Notes: generated from the sequence alone by a model not told the origin. Positions 1 through 12,444 are shown, numbered from the stretch's first letter. The stretch is 64,000 bases of DNA from Termitomyces sp. T153 (GCA_018296165.2 JACKQL020000037.1:310001-374000); one strand, 5' to 3'. Made by a program: numbers and translations.

Positions 1-1140
1 AGTATTGCTGCTAGTGCGCTACCAACGACTTCTATACCTATCTTTACATCTGTGACATCATACCGAGAATGGCGAAGGAAGGCTTTCGAAGAACGTAAAA
101 CTGTTGGATTCGTTGCCACGATGGGCGCACTACATGAAGGTCATATCTCGCTTGGTGTGTACCATAACTTTTTCTGGATCATATACTTACTTGTTCGTTG
201 GATAGTCAAAAGATCACTGAAAGAGAATGACCTTACTGTAGTGTCGATCTTCGTGAATCCTGCTCAGTTCGCGCCCCATGAAGATCTCGGGACTTACCCT
301 CGAACGCTTCCGCAAGATTTAGAATTACTTTCCGCCCAATCATTCACCGGTACAGAAGGCGTAGAAGCCAAGGAGATCAAGAAACCATCTGCGCTATTCT
401 TGCCAACTGTGGAGGAAATGTACCCCTCTGGTATTAGTCAAAATACCACTGATCAAAAGGGTACTTTTGTCGAGGTCAAGGGCTACAGCCATCAAATGGA
501 AGGGAAAAGTAGGCCAACCTTTTTCAGGGGCGTGGCCACAGTTGTCACAAAACTATTCAATGCAATTGAGGTTGGTTTTCGTCTTGTCGCCGTGTGCTGT
601 ACAGGAAATTTCCAGCTCAACACAATTCAGTAGCCTACAAACGCTTATTTTGGTCAAAAGGACATCCAACAAGCACTGTTATTGAGGCGTCTTTCTAGGG
701 ATATCCTTCTTTCACATCCTAATCCGGAACACATTCATGTTGTCCCGACTGCGCGTGATCCCTCCAGCGGATTGGCCCTTTCCTCTAGGAATTCTTACCT
801 TACAAATGATGGCCTTGAAGTCGCGCCCGCACTCTACGAAGCCCTGAAGGCGGCTAGATACGCATGGAATAGTGGTTCAACGAAAGCTGAGGCCATTGAG
901 GCAGCCATCAAGGTCATCGAAAAAGAAAAGGTTCGAGCGTCCTCGAGGGGCATTAAAGCCGAAATGCGTCTGGATTACGTGGAGCTCAACAATTCTGATG
1001 ATTTTGAAGTGATCAGTCCGCAGTCGACTAGAATGGTGGCCGGGCCCCATCCGGTGATTCTGAGCGGTGCATTATGGGTCGACAACACTCGCTTGATCGA
1101 TAACCTTATACTTGGTGATACGGGCAGCATCACTTCATAA
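1..1140 (+). CDS. PAN6: Pantoate--beta-alanine ligase (pantothenate synthetase), 5' end outside window
   Basis: Joins pantoate and beta-alanine with ATP to make pantothenate, the vitamin B5 precursor of coenzyme A. Exons 1-154, 206-570 and 634-1140; introns of 51 and 63 bp have GT/AG ends and keep the frame. Visible family motifs, in order, are the HIGH-type nucleotide-binding segment [17 protein letters not shown], the YPRTL region, [21 protein letters not shown] and the SSRN loop near ALSSRNSYL. The frame is open from base 1 with no convincing ATG before the conserved N-terminus, so the start codon lies upstream of the window. About 341 codons are present, close to the fungal family length. 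The second exon runs longer between TYPRTL and the FRGV motif than the bacterial enzyme, as fungal versions do. It converges on the acyltransferase gene. Family assignment is firm; intron edges are inferred from protein continuity. Confidence 0.93.
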
Positions 1141-1481
1141 TGTATCTCCAGCGCTGAGTCATTGAATTGTGGTATGTCCATTGCATTCCAATACTGTATG
1201 TGATATCGATCAGACTCATTCTGTTACATGCAGTGATTTCTATAGTATGCTCAATATTTGTTTGATTGACTTAGTTAACCCAGCACATGCACATATAAGT
1301 GACTTGCCTTGATATTCACGCTGGCATGTACAGAACCGTCATCTTATGCAATGATAACAATGCGAAATATGGTATATATATATGCATAACGAATGTAGGT
1401 TCAGTCATCGCCCAGTAACGAAATTTCAATTGATGTATGTGATTATCGAATGATGTGTTCGAACACTAGATGGGTTATACT
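1141..1481. other. Convergent 3' intergenic region
   Basis: Short AT-rich spacer between two convergent genes. It holds a small TA run near 1370-1384 and no credible ORF or RNA gene. Confidence 0.5.
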
Positions 1482-2821
1482 TCACTGTAAGGGGCCAAAA
1501 ATATGAGTTGTAATTCGCATATCTTGAGGCAAGAATGCGCTGCCAATCAAGCCTTTCGTCGCCCAGGCCTCCATGATCGTATGTCCCCATCCTATCACCC
1601 ATACCATCGTCCATACCCAGCCGTACCATCCACCAACTCTCTGTCCTATTGTGGACCTCCAGAGATGCTCGAAACAGATTCCTAGCCCATTCATAAAGAA
1701 AAATCCACCGACTTTGGGGAAATCCGTGCCCCGCCCCATTCCCCACAGTCCGAGAGCGTGCAGTACCCCTGAAATAATGAAGACTCCAAGGATACCGCCT
1801 AGACGGCCAAGGAAAAGGGACAAGGGCTTTCCTCCAACAGCTATGAAAACGTCTCGGAAGAGTTGATGCCAGCGCTTCGCCCAAAACTCCGTCAAGGATG
1901 TTGAAAACCATGGAGACCTGAAGGCCGGCGGCCAGAGAGAGGTATCTTGTCTGAACACAAGAACTCCAATGATGGTGAGGACGTGATACCCTGCTTGTAC
2001 TACGCTGTAAATCATCATTCCCCCTAAGAATGTGATTATTGTCGATTTTGAGTATCTCAGAAACGGTGGCAAACTGGCGTCAAAGATGCTACCTCCTTCC
2101 GCGGAACCCACAGCGCTGGGTCCAAGCCACTGGATCGAATATTGGAAGATATCAAACATCGCCAAGTGCAGGATGAGCGAGAGAAAGGATGTAGCTGCAA
2201 ATGCTGGGGCTGAGTTTGTTGGTCTTGTCTCCTGAGGTATCTGGAGATACTGAGACCAGTTCCATCCCGTGCCACGAAGATTACAGCTCAACTCGAATGC
2301 ATCAATGAAGACTTGCTTGTGACGGAATGTGGGTGGAAATGCAACATAAACTTGTGGAGTGACTGCACGAAGAGTTTTCAAGCGCATATACGGCTTTTTC
2401 CGGAATGTCCAAGTAATCACTCGCAGGCTGAGCACTGTGTATACTACCTGCGACGTACCAATGAATGGAAGACACAGAAAGAATACGGAGGAACAAACCG
2501 TAAGTCCTTGGTTCAAGAAAACCAGTCTTTCAGAATTATTATAATCTTTGACGAGGTCAATTTTTGTTGCACCATTGAAAAATACCCACAGCGACAGAGG
2601 GAGAACACATATTCGTACGGTACGAGTGTTCGATATGAGCACTAGTACTGCAGTTGCGTAGTAGCAAAAGAAAGGTGTTACGATGTCTTGAAAGAAGAGA
2701 GGTGAATGTCGGGAGCTCGGCGACGGTAGTAGGTTGGCAAGCCTGGGGTATCACAGCGTCAACGTCGCTCGACCTCTCCTCGACCCTCCTCAGCATATGT
2801 AGATAGGCTTACTCACCGCAT
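1482..2821 (-). CDS. Wax-synthase-like MBOAT acyltransferase, multi-pass membrane protein
   Basis: Exons 2821-2817 and 2742-1482, 421 residues. The first coding exon is only ATGCG, followed by a GTGAGT donor and a 74-bp intron ending CCCCAG; joining gives MRLANLLPS and an uninterrupted frame. Without it the long exon has no ATG near its conserved N-terminus. The protein has about eight hydrophobic segments and the wax synthase domain signature: LTEFWAKRWHQLFR, then the conserved histidine in SGVLHALGL (about residue 330), the presumed catalytic residue of MBOAT enzymes. The family transfers acyl or acetyl groups to alcohols, and fungal members include terpenoid acetyltransferases. The substrate cannot be read from sequence. 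It is divergent from the methyltransferase pair across about 640 bp. I am confident of the family and less so of the tiny first exon. Confidence 0.85.
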
Positions 2822-3463
2822 GTCTTACTAAGTCGTCACAACTCGCATCCGAAACCCTGAGAAGCAGCTCTGGGAACTCCGGTCACTACTTTTGCTTTGA
2901 TCGATTTGTGGGTCACCTTACCAGACCTCGTAGCCATGTACAAACCTGGATACCGCGGTATACGCATGGCCATAGGAGAATTGAACGAACTTTCCGTCTT
3001 GGACGTCGAATGCTATCCCTAGCAATCACTCTCTTTACATAAGTAAGTAGTATACTTATGTATAGATCAGCTTGATGAGCACTAATTCTATCAATGATAG
3101 TAGAATTATCAGAAAATAGGATATGTAGTACTCTAGAGGAAATGATTCAATCTATCTCCAAGTTATTACCTATCGCTCAAGACTTGCGATTCACTTTGCT
3201 AGGTCTCAAATTTTGCAACGTTCGAATATTTGAATCCGCATTGAATTCAAACTTTGATTTCGCCGAAAAGACCATTGATAATATTGATTGATTATCATCA
3301 CCCAGGAACCCGTATATACCGTGTGCTTGTAATGTGTACTCACGGTGGCCTTACGTATAGTCGTTTCAGCGGGACCGGCGACAAATTACTGATTCTTATT
3401 TGAGCTCGGGACTGTAACTCTCGTGCAAGCAACTGGACGCCTTGTAGCAACTCTTTGCTGTCA
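2822..3463. promoter_or_regulatory. Divergent intergenic region between acyltransferase and methyltransferase genes
   Basis: This 642-bp spacer lies between the starts of two divergently transcribed genes and must hold both promoters. I see no distinct TATA box or named operator. A short open stretch at 3094-3291 has AT-rich, non-protein-like composition and is not called. Confidence 0.45.
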
Positions 3464-4581
3464 ATGTCCAAATCGTCACCTTTTGCTGAGCCGGCGAGGA
3501 AGCCTCCTCTGGACAAGAAATTGCTTTCGCTCTCTCCTGAGGAATTCGATTTTTTGAAAGCTCAAACTCTAATCGAAGGTAAAGATGCATTGAAGGAGCA
3601 TATATTTGATGTCCAGAGGAAAGCATATGAGGCAAGTACTAGTCTTTAATCGGGTTTCTCTGAATATTGATATTCCTCAGATCTATGGTTACCCATGCAT
3701 TCGGCTCTTCTCGTTCACTAAGTGACTTCGAACTACATATTGCTAACTCCTGTACTTCTAACGCGAGCTACCGAAGGCTGAAGATTTCGTGTCTCCCTGC
3801 TTATCGATCGGTATTGAAGTTGGTCCATGAGCGTTCGGAAGCTGTTTTTTTGGACATAGGATGTTGTTGTAAGTGTTCAGATTGAAGCTACGATTGTGCG
3901 CTCAAACAGAGGTCACCTTACCGGCAGTCGGCAACGACTTACGCAAAGTAGTTGCTGATGGTTGGCCGATCCAAAACGTCATTGGGTCCGATCTCCAGCA
4001 GGGTAAAATGCCTCTCTGTCTTTTCTTTCGGCCCAAGCTCTCATCACAAAGTTTTGTCTATAGGTTTCTGGGACTTAGGACACGAACTGTTCAAGACCAC
4101 ACCCATAACATATCCAGCTGCCTTCATCGCTGGAGACGTGTTTGATTCCAGCTTGATTGCGCCGCGCGCCATCTTCGATGAGATTCCTCAAACCCCTCGT
4201 CCCAGTCTTGAGTCATTGGTTTCCTTGACACCCCTACAAGGTTATGTTTCTGCCATCCACGCTTCCTCGTTCTTTCATCTCTTCAGTGAGGCTCGTCAAC
4301 ATGAACTTGCCCAACGTCTCGCAACTTTGCTCTCGCCAATCCCTGGATCTGTGTTATTCGGAACCCACATTGGAAGGCCTGAGAAGGGTATAGTTCGGGG
4401 TGCCGCAGATGAACCGTCGTTGTTTTCTCACTCTCCCGAAAGCTGGCGTGATCTGTGGGATGGTCAGGTTTTCGAGAAAGGAATAGTCAAGGTTGAGGCA
4501 CACCTGAAGCAGGTTGAAAATCTAGCCATGAAGTCTACTGAACCATTTTATTTCTTGGTTTGGTCGGTTACCCGGCTGTAA
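3464..4581 (+). CDS. SAM-dependent methyltransferase, AusD/Trt5-like, tandem copy 1
   Basis: Five exons: 3464-3631, 3681-3721, 3768-3868, 3928-4002 and 4064-4581, giving 300 residues. Motif I (FLDIGCC..GNDLRK) binds S-adenosylmethionine; DGWPIQNVIGSDLQ carries the acidic motif II residue, and the C-terminal part has TPLQGYVSAIHASSFFHLF. The architecture resembles small fungal methyltransferases of meroterpenoid pathways (AusD, Trt5), though many basidiomycete members have no known substrate. Intron 1 (3632-3680) begins GCAAGT, a GC-AG intron; the paralogue uses GT at the same place. Introns 2-4 have GT-AG ends, and intron 2 shows a CTAAC branch site. It lies 176 bp upstream of a paralogue on the same strand. 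The product is soluble, with no signal peptide. Confidence 0.85.
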
Positions 4582-4757
4582 TAGAAACTCGCAGGGTTCC
4601 GCGCCAAGTATAGTAAATTTTACCCATGGGTAGCCACTGCAATTCCTGATAACGTTTATAGCCCTTTCGGAAGCGTAGCCGTGGATATTATCACCTATAT
4701 ATGCGCTCTTTGTATCATGATATAAAGTTGTGATATCTCCAGACGAGCTCTTTTCTC

Positions 4758-5876
4758 ATGACTCCGATGTTTGACTCATCCAGAGAATCGATCAAGCTAC
4801 CTCTTGACCCGACATTATATGCATTAGATGCGGATGAGCTGGCCTTCTTCCAAGATCAAACAGGTATCAGCGATGAGCAAGAACTTAAACAACACATAGT
4901 GGCCGTGCAAGAGAAGGCATATGAGGTATTTTTCGTGACCTCAACCGGGAGATTTGCTCGTTCATTCAATTCATACTCCAGGTTTTCAATTATACCTGCA
5001 TTCGCCGTTTCTTATTTACTAAGTATATCCAAAACTATCCGTTATCCGTGTTGATGAACTGCTGATATTTCCACCTCCAGACTCAAGATCTCCCGTCTGC
5101 CACCTTACCGCGAAGCTCTCGCGCTGCTCAAGAGATACCCGAATGCTCTGTTCCTCGACATCGCTTGTTGCTGTACGTTTGGATGACATGGTTCATGTAA
5201 TCCTGTTTATACCTTTTATCTCCGCTAGTCGGGAATGATATCCGGAAGATCGTAGCCGATGGATGGCCCGTCGAGAATGCCATTGCGTCCGATCTTCAGC
5301 CAGGTAAAAAGGAGCTACATGTTGAAGTCTGGGTTGCTAATTGTGACCTCACTCATAGCGTACTGGAAATACGGACACGAACTCTTCAGGTCTACTCCCG
5401 AAACCTTTCCTGCGGCATTCATTCAAGGAGACGCTTTTGACACTACGACAATCTCTCCTCGCGAACCATTCTATGCATTGGAAGAGCCCGCCCCTCTTGA
5501 CCTACCTCTCAAGTCACTCACTTCCCTCACTCCTCTTCAAGGAAGACTTAATGTGATTCATGCGTCATCCTTCTTCCACCTCTTTGATGAGGCAGAGCAG
5601 CTGCGACTTGCACGTCAGCTCGCCACACTCCTCTCCCCAGCACCTGGTTCAATGATTTTTGGATCACACAAGGGGAGAGAGGAGAAGGGATTCCGGGATG
5701 CTGTAAGAAGTAGGTCGATGTTCTGCCATTCTCCAGAGACATGGAAGGAGTTATGGGATGGGCAAGTGTTTAAGAAGGGAGCAATCAAGGCCAAAGCCAT
5801 TTTGCATCAGATAGAGAGGGAGGATGCTCCTGGAGAAAAACCCTTCCTCATAAGTTGGGCTGTAACAAGGCTTTAG
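4758..5876 (+). CDS. SAM-dependent methyltransferase, AusD/Trt5-like, tandem copy 2
   Basis: Five exons: 4758-4925, 4982-5022, 5081-5172, 5229-5303 and 5359-5876, giving 297 residues. Exons 1, 2, 4 and 5 have the same lengths as in copy 1 (168, 41, 75 and 518 bp); exon 3 is 9 bp shorter, so the pair clearly arose by tandem duplication. The SAM-binding motif FLDIACCFGNDIRK and the SDLQP segment are intact, as is the C-terminal HASSFFHLFDEA block. All four introns are GT-AG (55-58 bp). A TATATATG element at about 4695 lies roughly 60 bp before the ATG. Enough substitutions have built up to suggest different substrates or simple drift; sequence alone does not say which. Confidence 0.85.
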
Positions 5877-6235
5877 AGAAAGCAAAAAGAACAGCAATAT
5901 TTTAGTACATGACTCAATGAGGGCCATTGGATCATATTTTGGTCTAGTTTTGTCACAATGAATGGAGTTGGGATTTGTTGCTTGCACCATTTTGGTAAAA
6001 TCATTTTGTATGTAGGTACACATGACTTGATACCTCATGTCTGGCGTCACGTCAAGTCACATTTATGTGTGTCTAATATGTGTTGTTGGGCATTTGAGGG
6101 TAATGTGAACTCTGATTCGAGATCCAAACAAATATTTGGCAGGTATAGTGAAGTAGTTAGATGTTGGATATTCTTTATGTTTTTTGTAAGGTTAGGTAAT
6201 TGGTAATTCAACCTCAACCAGAAGTCGAGCTACCT
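5877..6235. other. Spacer between methyltransferase 2 and transposon block I
   Basis: No gene is seen. CG dinucleotides are still present. The spacer ends at a ten-base T run (6236-6245), which coincides with the left edge of the CpG-depleted block. Confidence 0.5.
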
Positions 6236-6301
6236 TTTTTTTTTTACTTTATTGCATTTTGTTGATATCATTACACATTAGAGTCATCAACTGAGGACAA
6301 C

Positions 6302-6690
6302 TGTAAGGGCAACCTCTGGAGGCTGTGGCTCAGTCACACAACTGGCAGAGGGAGATCCAAAGTCTATTCAGCATCTACAACAAGTTCTAGAGTTCTAGCT
6401 ACTCACCTGGCAGACAGAGATCCAAAGAGAACAAGTCTAAGGATCCCCAATGCCAGTGTTTGGAAAATTTACTCTAGAGCTTCTGGAAAAACACCTAACA
6501 ACAACCAAATCTAGAGTCTGATCAAAAAGCAGAAATCCATTGTAAATGGCCTGTAAATGGCCTTGATCTCCAGACTCCCAGCACATGACCACATAAAAAT
6601 ATAACCAAAAAATAGCCCTTGGTTGAAAGTACTTGTGGCCCAAAGATAGGAGGCCCACAATGAGCAGTTGTCTTGGAATAAAGGAAACAA
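6302..6690 (+). repeat. Dispersed repeat family C, copy 1
   Basis: Begins TGTAAGGGCAACCTCTGG. It matches 12733-12846 and 13205-13450 in the same orientation, and 25520-26120 in reverse. All copies are CpG-depleted. The TG start suggests an LTR, but I could not fix the other end or a target duplication. Confidence 0.6.
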
Positions 6691-7249
6691 TCTGGGGGTC
6701 TGGTAAGAAGCCATGTGGAAGGGCAACACTTGTCTGAATTACAGACAGAGAACTGGTGCAGCCTGAGGGCTGAAACTGGAAACAGCAGACAGGAAAAGCA
6801 AAGGAGAATAAAGGAAAACCATAGAGAAGGAGAACAGGACAGAGGGGGAAAGGGACATCCCCTGACAACAACTGACATTTTCTTGAGATTGATTGATCTT
6901 CTTGAAAGCAGATGTTCTTGCTTTGTGAATGAAGATTTACTTTTATTTAAGTGCATGCACATGACATAATCACAGGAACTTGATCATTTCCAAGCACCAT
7001 TGTTATCAAAGTCAGCTTTGCCTCTGCCTCTGATATCACTCTCACTCAGGCAAACCTCTGGTTCTGGTAGATGCCAGTACATAGAAGCAAGGATGTTTTT
7101 CTTGGGGCCAATGGAGACATTTTCTCTCAGAGTCAGAACAAATTTGATATGGAAGAGAGTAGTAGACATGTTAGAGAAATGACAGAGGACCATTTAGACC
7201 AGAATGTGTGTAAATCCACCCCACTAAGGCATCACCTCCTGTTCTCTCA

Positions 7250-8020
7250 CATCTTTCAGAATGTCACCAGGAGAATATAATGAAAGTAAATCAATTCCAG
7301 TTAATCAACAAAATTTTGAGCACAGTCTTCTTGAGAACTACCTCTCTAAGCCACAACAGGCTCATCAGCAGCAATTCTTCCAGCCTTCAGAGCTGCCAAA
7401 ACAGCTTCTTGAGCCACTACCTGATAAATCTGTGGCTGCAGGACTGAAATCCAAAATAAATGAGCTTCACATCACAGTTGAGTTTATCCAAGACCTCCAG
7501 ACAGCCAGTCTAGAAAAGAGCAACATGTCTGCCAAAGATGTTGAATGCTTATGCACATCTTCATCAGAACCAATGATATGGTTGATGATTGTCATGTTCT
7601 AAAAGCATTGAGGATTTTTCTGGCAACTACTGATGCATCTGAGAAACCCTACAATGATGCTTGTGCAGCACACCAAGTGTGTTATTCATATGACCCTTAT
7701 CTTTTGTTTTATCAAATTTGGTGTCAAGTTGAGTTACTACTGGAGTTACACCAATTATGCACAATATGCATGTTGATTCATGTGTGGGGTTTGCAGGTCC
7801 CTTTGATCTTCTTGATGCTTGCCCAAAGTGCTCTGAGCTTTGTTACCACATTGAAACCACAAATGCATGTTGCCAATGTTCAATCATTCTCATTAGTCTT
7901 GTCATTCACACTCTCTGTCATTCTGAAGGGTCATGGTGGCTCAGCTGGCACCATCATGTCCTTAGGGATCATGTGATTCCAAGTGGCAAGCACCTAACCT
8001 GGAGGTTGGGGGTTTGACCC
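7250..8020 (+). pseudogene. Decayed DNA-transposon protein, CACTA/Plavaka-like
   Basis: Read across frames this stretch gives FLATTDASEKPYNDACAAH, then a YQI-C-VE segment, a SCVGFAGPFDLLDACPKCSE cysteine motif and a C-terminal part reading GSWWLSWHHHVLRDHV. The C-x(n)-TGPF-x-L-x-x-CPxC pattern is common in transposase-linked ORFs of basidiomycete CACTA/Plavaka-type elements. Stops and frame changes interrupt it, and several expected arginines read as cysteine, histidine or tryptophan, as loss of CGN codons would produce. No terminal inverted repeats were found for it. Family assignment is tentative. Confidence 0.5.
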
Positions 8021-8894
8021 TTGGCTGAAATGGACATGGTATGCACTGTGGCCTTTGGTGGAAAACAATCTAGACACTGCACCTGGCTTATTCAATGCCA
8101 CCAGAAAGCCACCACCTGCATGTGTCTGATTAGGAAGGCTTTGTTGGTCAGGCCACCCCCAAACAACCAATCAGCACATGATACAATGAAGCATGGTGAC
8201 TACCACACTTGTGACCAGATGACAAAAACAGATGGTTTCCCCAGTTTGATGGATTTGGGAGAGGGTCTTAGGGTCCTCACTGACCAAGTGGGTTGAGGCA
8301 TAGGTAGGCAAGAGGATAGGAGTCAATAGTTTGATCAGGCTGCCAACACACTGTGTGATCCATCAGATGGTTCAGTGAGGTAATTACTATGGCTGCCAGT
8401 TTGATCAGGTGCCTAACCAATTGGTGTGGCATGTCTGTCACTTAGGCAGCCCACTGGCCATTCCACTGTGGGTTCTGAATCTTGGGATCAATCTTCTGAA
8501 AGTATTGTCTGGGCATGGGGAGGGGTTTGTTGTGATACTCTTGCTGGGTGTAGTGGAACTGGTAGCTCAAAACTGGAGTGACTCACCTCATGTGGGACAT
8601 ACCAACACACACTTGGTAAGCCCTGCTGAGTATAGCTGGGTTTAGAAATTGGGAAGGCATGTTAATGGCAGATGGTACTGGGGACTTTAAGGTGGGAAGT
8701 AGTATGAACTCTGACAAAGTCAAATTGTAGTAAAGTGGCTATGAGGTGTAACCAGCATCAGCTGAAAAGGGATTGGGCTGGAGAACTAGTTGGAGTGTCC
8801 ATAATTACCACCCTCCTTATGTACTGCAGGACCTAGGACACAACATACAAGGAGCATTCCATGTAACAATAGGTCTCAAAGAAAATAAAAAGAA

Positions 8895-8913
8895 CCTCTC
8901 TCTCTCTCTCTCT
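8895..8913. repeat. (CT)n microsatellite
   Basis: Short uninterrupted CT run of about nine units inside transposon block I. Confidence 0.8.
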
Positions 8914-9679
8914 GTCATTCTGAGACTACAGCTAAACTGATACATTACTTGAAAGAATTCACTGAACAGATTCTCAAGCTTGCCAAGGAAAATGTAGAAA
9001 AAAAGTTGAAGTCTACTGACACTGCTTGCAGCACAGACTTCTTCAATGCCTGGATGACACAATGATCCAAGAAAGGCATCATCTTACAATTATTGATTGA
9101 TGATGCCCAACTTTACCAAGACAAGGAATCTGAGTGTTGAATCTGGATCTGGATTATTTACAACCTCTCTCCAAATCTTTGATACAAAAATATACTGACT
9201 CTGCCATATATTCATCATATATCATATATATGCTCTTCTGTAATGAGGTTGTGAATTAGAGTTCAGTGTATCTTATTATACCAGATAGAATCAGACTAAT
9301 ACTAGGGGTCTGTGCTATACAGAGTAACAAGACAAAAGGACTACAATTGGCTGAGCAGCAAAAACTTTGCCTCTGATGTGCTGAGTATTGCTTAGATCCT
9401 CTCCATATGAAGTTGGGCTGGGCCTTGAAATATGTACTGTCAGTGTTGGACTCCAAGATGAGTTCTTTCCATTACACCCTGCTAAGACTGCAATCTGAGG
9501 AACCCAATTGCAGAGGCCAACTACAAGCATGAGACAAATCCATATAAGTCCTAGAAAATATGGGGATAAGGACAAGGATCAACTGGCAATAGTGTGATAG
9601 GGTAGACAAGATTCTAGTAACTGGAGGGCAATGTGAAAGTGGAATCAAGGGAGCTACAGAGGAACAGAGTCAGACCAAA

Positions 9680-9800
9680 CCCTGACTCTCTATTAAGTAA
9701 GAGAAAGGGTTCTTTGTCAAGGTCAAATGTCCTTAGCTCCTGCAAAACCCAGACCCAGGTCACATGACATAGACCAGATACATAGAACATTCTAGATTTT
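9680..9800 (-). repeat. Dispersed repeat family D, copy 1 (CpG-decayed)
   Basis: The reverse complement aligns with 54666-54783 over about 120 bp, including the shared segment GACAAAGAACCCTTTCTCTT. Four CG sites in the other copy read CA or TG here. Confidence 0.75.
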
Positions 9801-10183
9801 ACCCTTATGTAGTAGGCTCATCATAATAATTTTTGTCCATGCCCACTGCTCTGGGGTCACTATCCTTTGGCAGAAAGCCTTCAAGGATCACTGCATCCAT
9901 AATGGGATGCTCTGTTACATACCCTCCTTTTGAGTCTGTTAACAGACGCACATAACAATTATATGACAAAAAGAGGGTGGGATATGGCATCCCACCCATG
10001 ATATGGCACCAGGGCCCTGGAGTGGGGTTTCTATATTGAAAATCTGAGTAGGCTTGGGTAGTCCTATGAGGATAGCAGGCAGAATCATAATCTGGCATGT
10101 TGCCCTAGTGCATGTCAAAAGGCTTAGATAGGCACTTAGCATGCCTGTGTGTAGTATTTGCATTGTGAACTACACATGGTAGT

Positions 10184-12444
10184 TCAGCCAGCCCATTTGT
10201 CCATCTGCAATGATGATACTTCCTTATTACTTACAATGTCAGCCCAGTGCTTGACTACAATATTAGTTGTATCACCTGAGCTGCTAGTTCTGGCTTCAGG
10301 AGCAATGAGAGTAGTGATGTCAGTTGCTACAGCCACATCTGAAGGGCCAGCGATGATGGGATTTGTCATCTCTGAGCTGGCAGAAGTGAGGGCAGAGGAC
10401 TTGTCATGATTGTCCAAGTCCTGAGAGGATGCAACAGGTGCTGCAGATTGGCTGGGAGAAGTTGCTTCTGCCAATGAGGAAGGCACAGTCTCAGTTGGGG
10501 CTGCATTGGTTTGTGTGGAGCCAGAAAATGGCTCCTCTGCTGCAGCCAGAGAGGCATTCACCACCTCTGTGAGTTGTTGCAAGAGGTGAGTGAAGATAGT
10601 TGATTCTCCATAGTGCAGCCATTCAGCTGCATGCAAGGAGAATTGGCCATGGCTCTTGTGGATCTGAAGGAGCACTTGGAAGTGCTCCCAATTGTTAGTG
10701 ATGGGTTCATACTACCCAGCATATTTGGCCAGGGCAGGAGGTTTGCCCATCAGCTTGAGTCAACAATGGTATTTATCATTGACCCCATGTGAACAGGTCA
10801 GCATGCAGGGCACTCCCTGACCAGTGGTGATCCAAGAAGCATATACTGTAAGTATATGCATGGCTCACTCACATTATTGGGAGAATGCAGTTGATGAGGT
10901 GACAAATAACCTCCATCTTGCTGAAGTTATTTATTTGCATAGGCAGCATGTTCAGCCTACACAATGAGAAGGTGTAGGGTACAAAAGCATTGAATTCCCC
11001 TACTTCCTGGTAGTCATCAACAGCATCTTGATAGAGACAAGGCTGAGCTACAACCATAGCAAATAGTTGCATATAAGCTGTTCACATGTGTGGCATAGTG
11101 AGGGCCAGTGCCCAACCAGACTTTGTTGATTGGTCTTTGTTGAACAAAGACCAATCAACAGTTGACATGTAAGGAGGCATTGATAGCCACACCTAAATAC
11201 AGGTTCTGTGAACCTGGATAGCCATGGTGCAAGATGTATTGTGCCCATGCATTGATGTTGAAGTGCTGGCTGACTGGGATTTCATCAAGTCCCACTTCCT
11301 GGGTGTTGTTGGTATGGCCCAGCATGGCTGACAACCTAGAAGGTAAGGGGAATGGGTTGCTAATGGCAGTCCCTCTTCAGCAGCAGAATCTCTAACTCCA
11401 CAGGGGTCAGCTCCATGACTTGATGCTGGTGTGATATGGGTTTGTGAAGAAGAAGATCCAGTGGAACTCCTACAAAAGGGGAGTGGCATGTATCTGCTCC
11501 CACATAATAATGTGAGTGTGTGGCTCATGGATGATCTGGGTTATCAACCTCAGTTGTTCTGGATTCATGGGCATCCCTTGAGGAGCCCATCAGTACAGTT
11601 GTTTGTATTGTGGGGAGATATAGGACATCCCCACCATCTTACTGGATTGAGTAAAGCCCTTGCACTAGCATTGGTTCCCAGCCATCTGGAAGGTGACCAG
11701 GCACTGTACTGTTCAATTGCTTGAAGTCCAAGATCCTATAGCTAACAGCTGCTGAGCATTAGCATTGTGCTTCTTCTTACAATAATATGCAGTGTTGTTG
11801 TTATCTGAGTCACTCTCCAAGATTTATCTCTTTGAGGTTGCAATGTTGTCCTCATCATTGCTCCCTGAGTCTGATGCAGCTGCCATGCTGGCTGCAGCTT
11901 GAGAAGCTTACACTTGAGTGACAAAGAACTCTTCATGTGGGTCCTGATGCACCATTGGAATGTGCTCATGAAACAGGTTGGAGGGAATGGTGGAGGTCCT
12001 TGGTTTGAGGACCTTGATTGTTCTCTTCCCTGCACCTATTGGCATATTTGCTAGAAAAGCCACTAGGATGGTAAGAACCACAAGGTTGTCTGCTGTAGTT
12101 GTCAACATGGCTGGCTTCACAGAGCCAGCCTTAGCAGTTGCTGGCCTTGAGGGTGCAGCTGCAGTAGTGGGTGCTCTAAAGTCAGGGTGCATATCCATCA
12201 GCCAGTCCTTACCAGCAGGTACTTGGCAATTGTAAGGTACCAATGGTGCCTTCTGAGTTGAGGAGTGAGCCCTCAACAAATATAAAGTCTTAGTATGAGC
12301 CTTCTTTGCCTGTGGAAGCCAAGGAGGGGATGCAACCCACTTCCCCTTCCCCAGTGCTGAATGGAAGAGGTCCAAACAAGCCTCATCCCTCTGGGTCCTA
12401 ACAATATTAAGTTCATTCAGAAATTGAGCTAATGTAAGTTGCAC
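10184..12444 (-). pseudogene. Unrecognised element-encoded protein remnants
   Basis: Two open stretches (10675-10184 and 12444-11908) encode Ala/Ser/Thr/Pro-rich low-complexity protein with no catalytic motif I recognise. They sit in CpG-depleted DNA and have no introns. The composition is compatible with a gag-like or linker part of a mobile element. Frames between them are broken. The function is unknown, and the two may not belong to the same element. Confidence 0.3.
11124..11160. repeat. Perfect 37-bp palindrome
   Basis: An 18-bp arm (11124-11141), a single G, then the exact reverse complement (11143-11160). It could extrude as a hairpin. No element end or target duplication is recognisable beside it. 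Confidence 0.9.

Noticed and set aside
1426..1911. Minus-strand open frame of 161 codons
   Set aside because: It overlaps the acyltransferase in another frame and lacks any family features.
3094..3291. 65-codon open frame in the divergent promoter
   Set aside because: AT-rich, no homologue recognised, no splice or promoter context.
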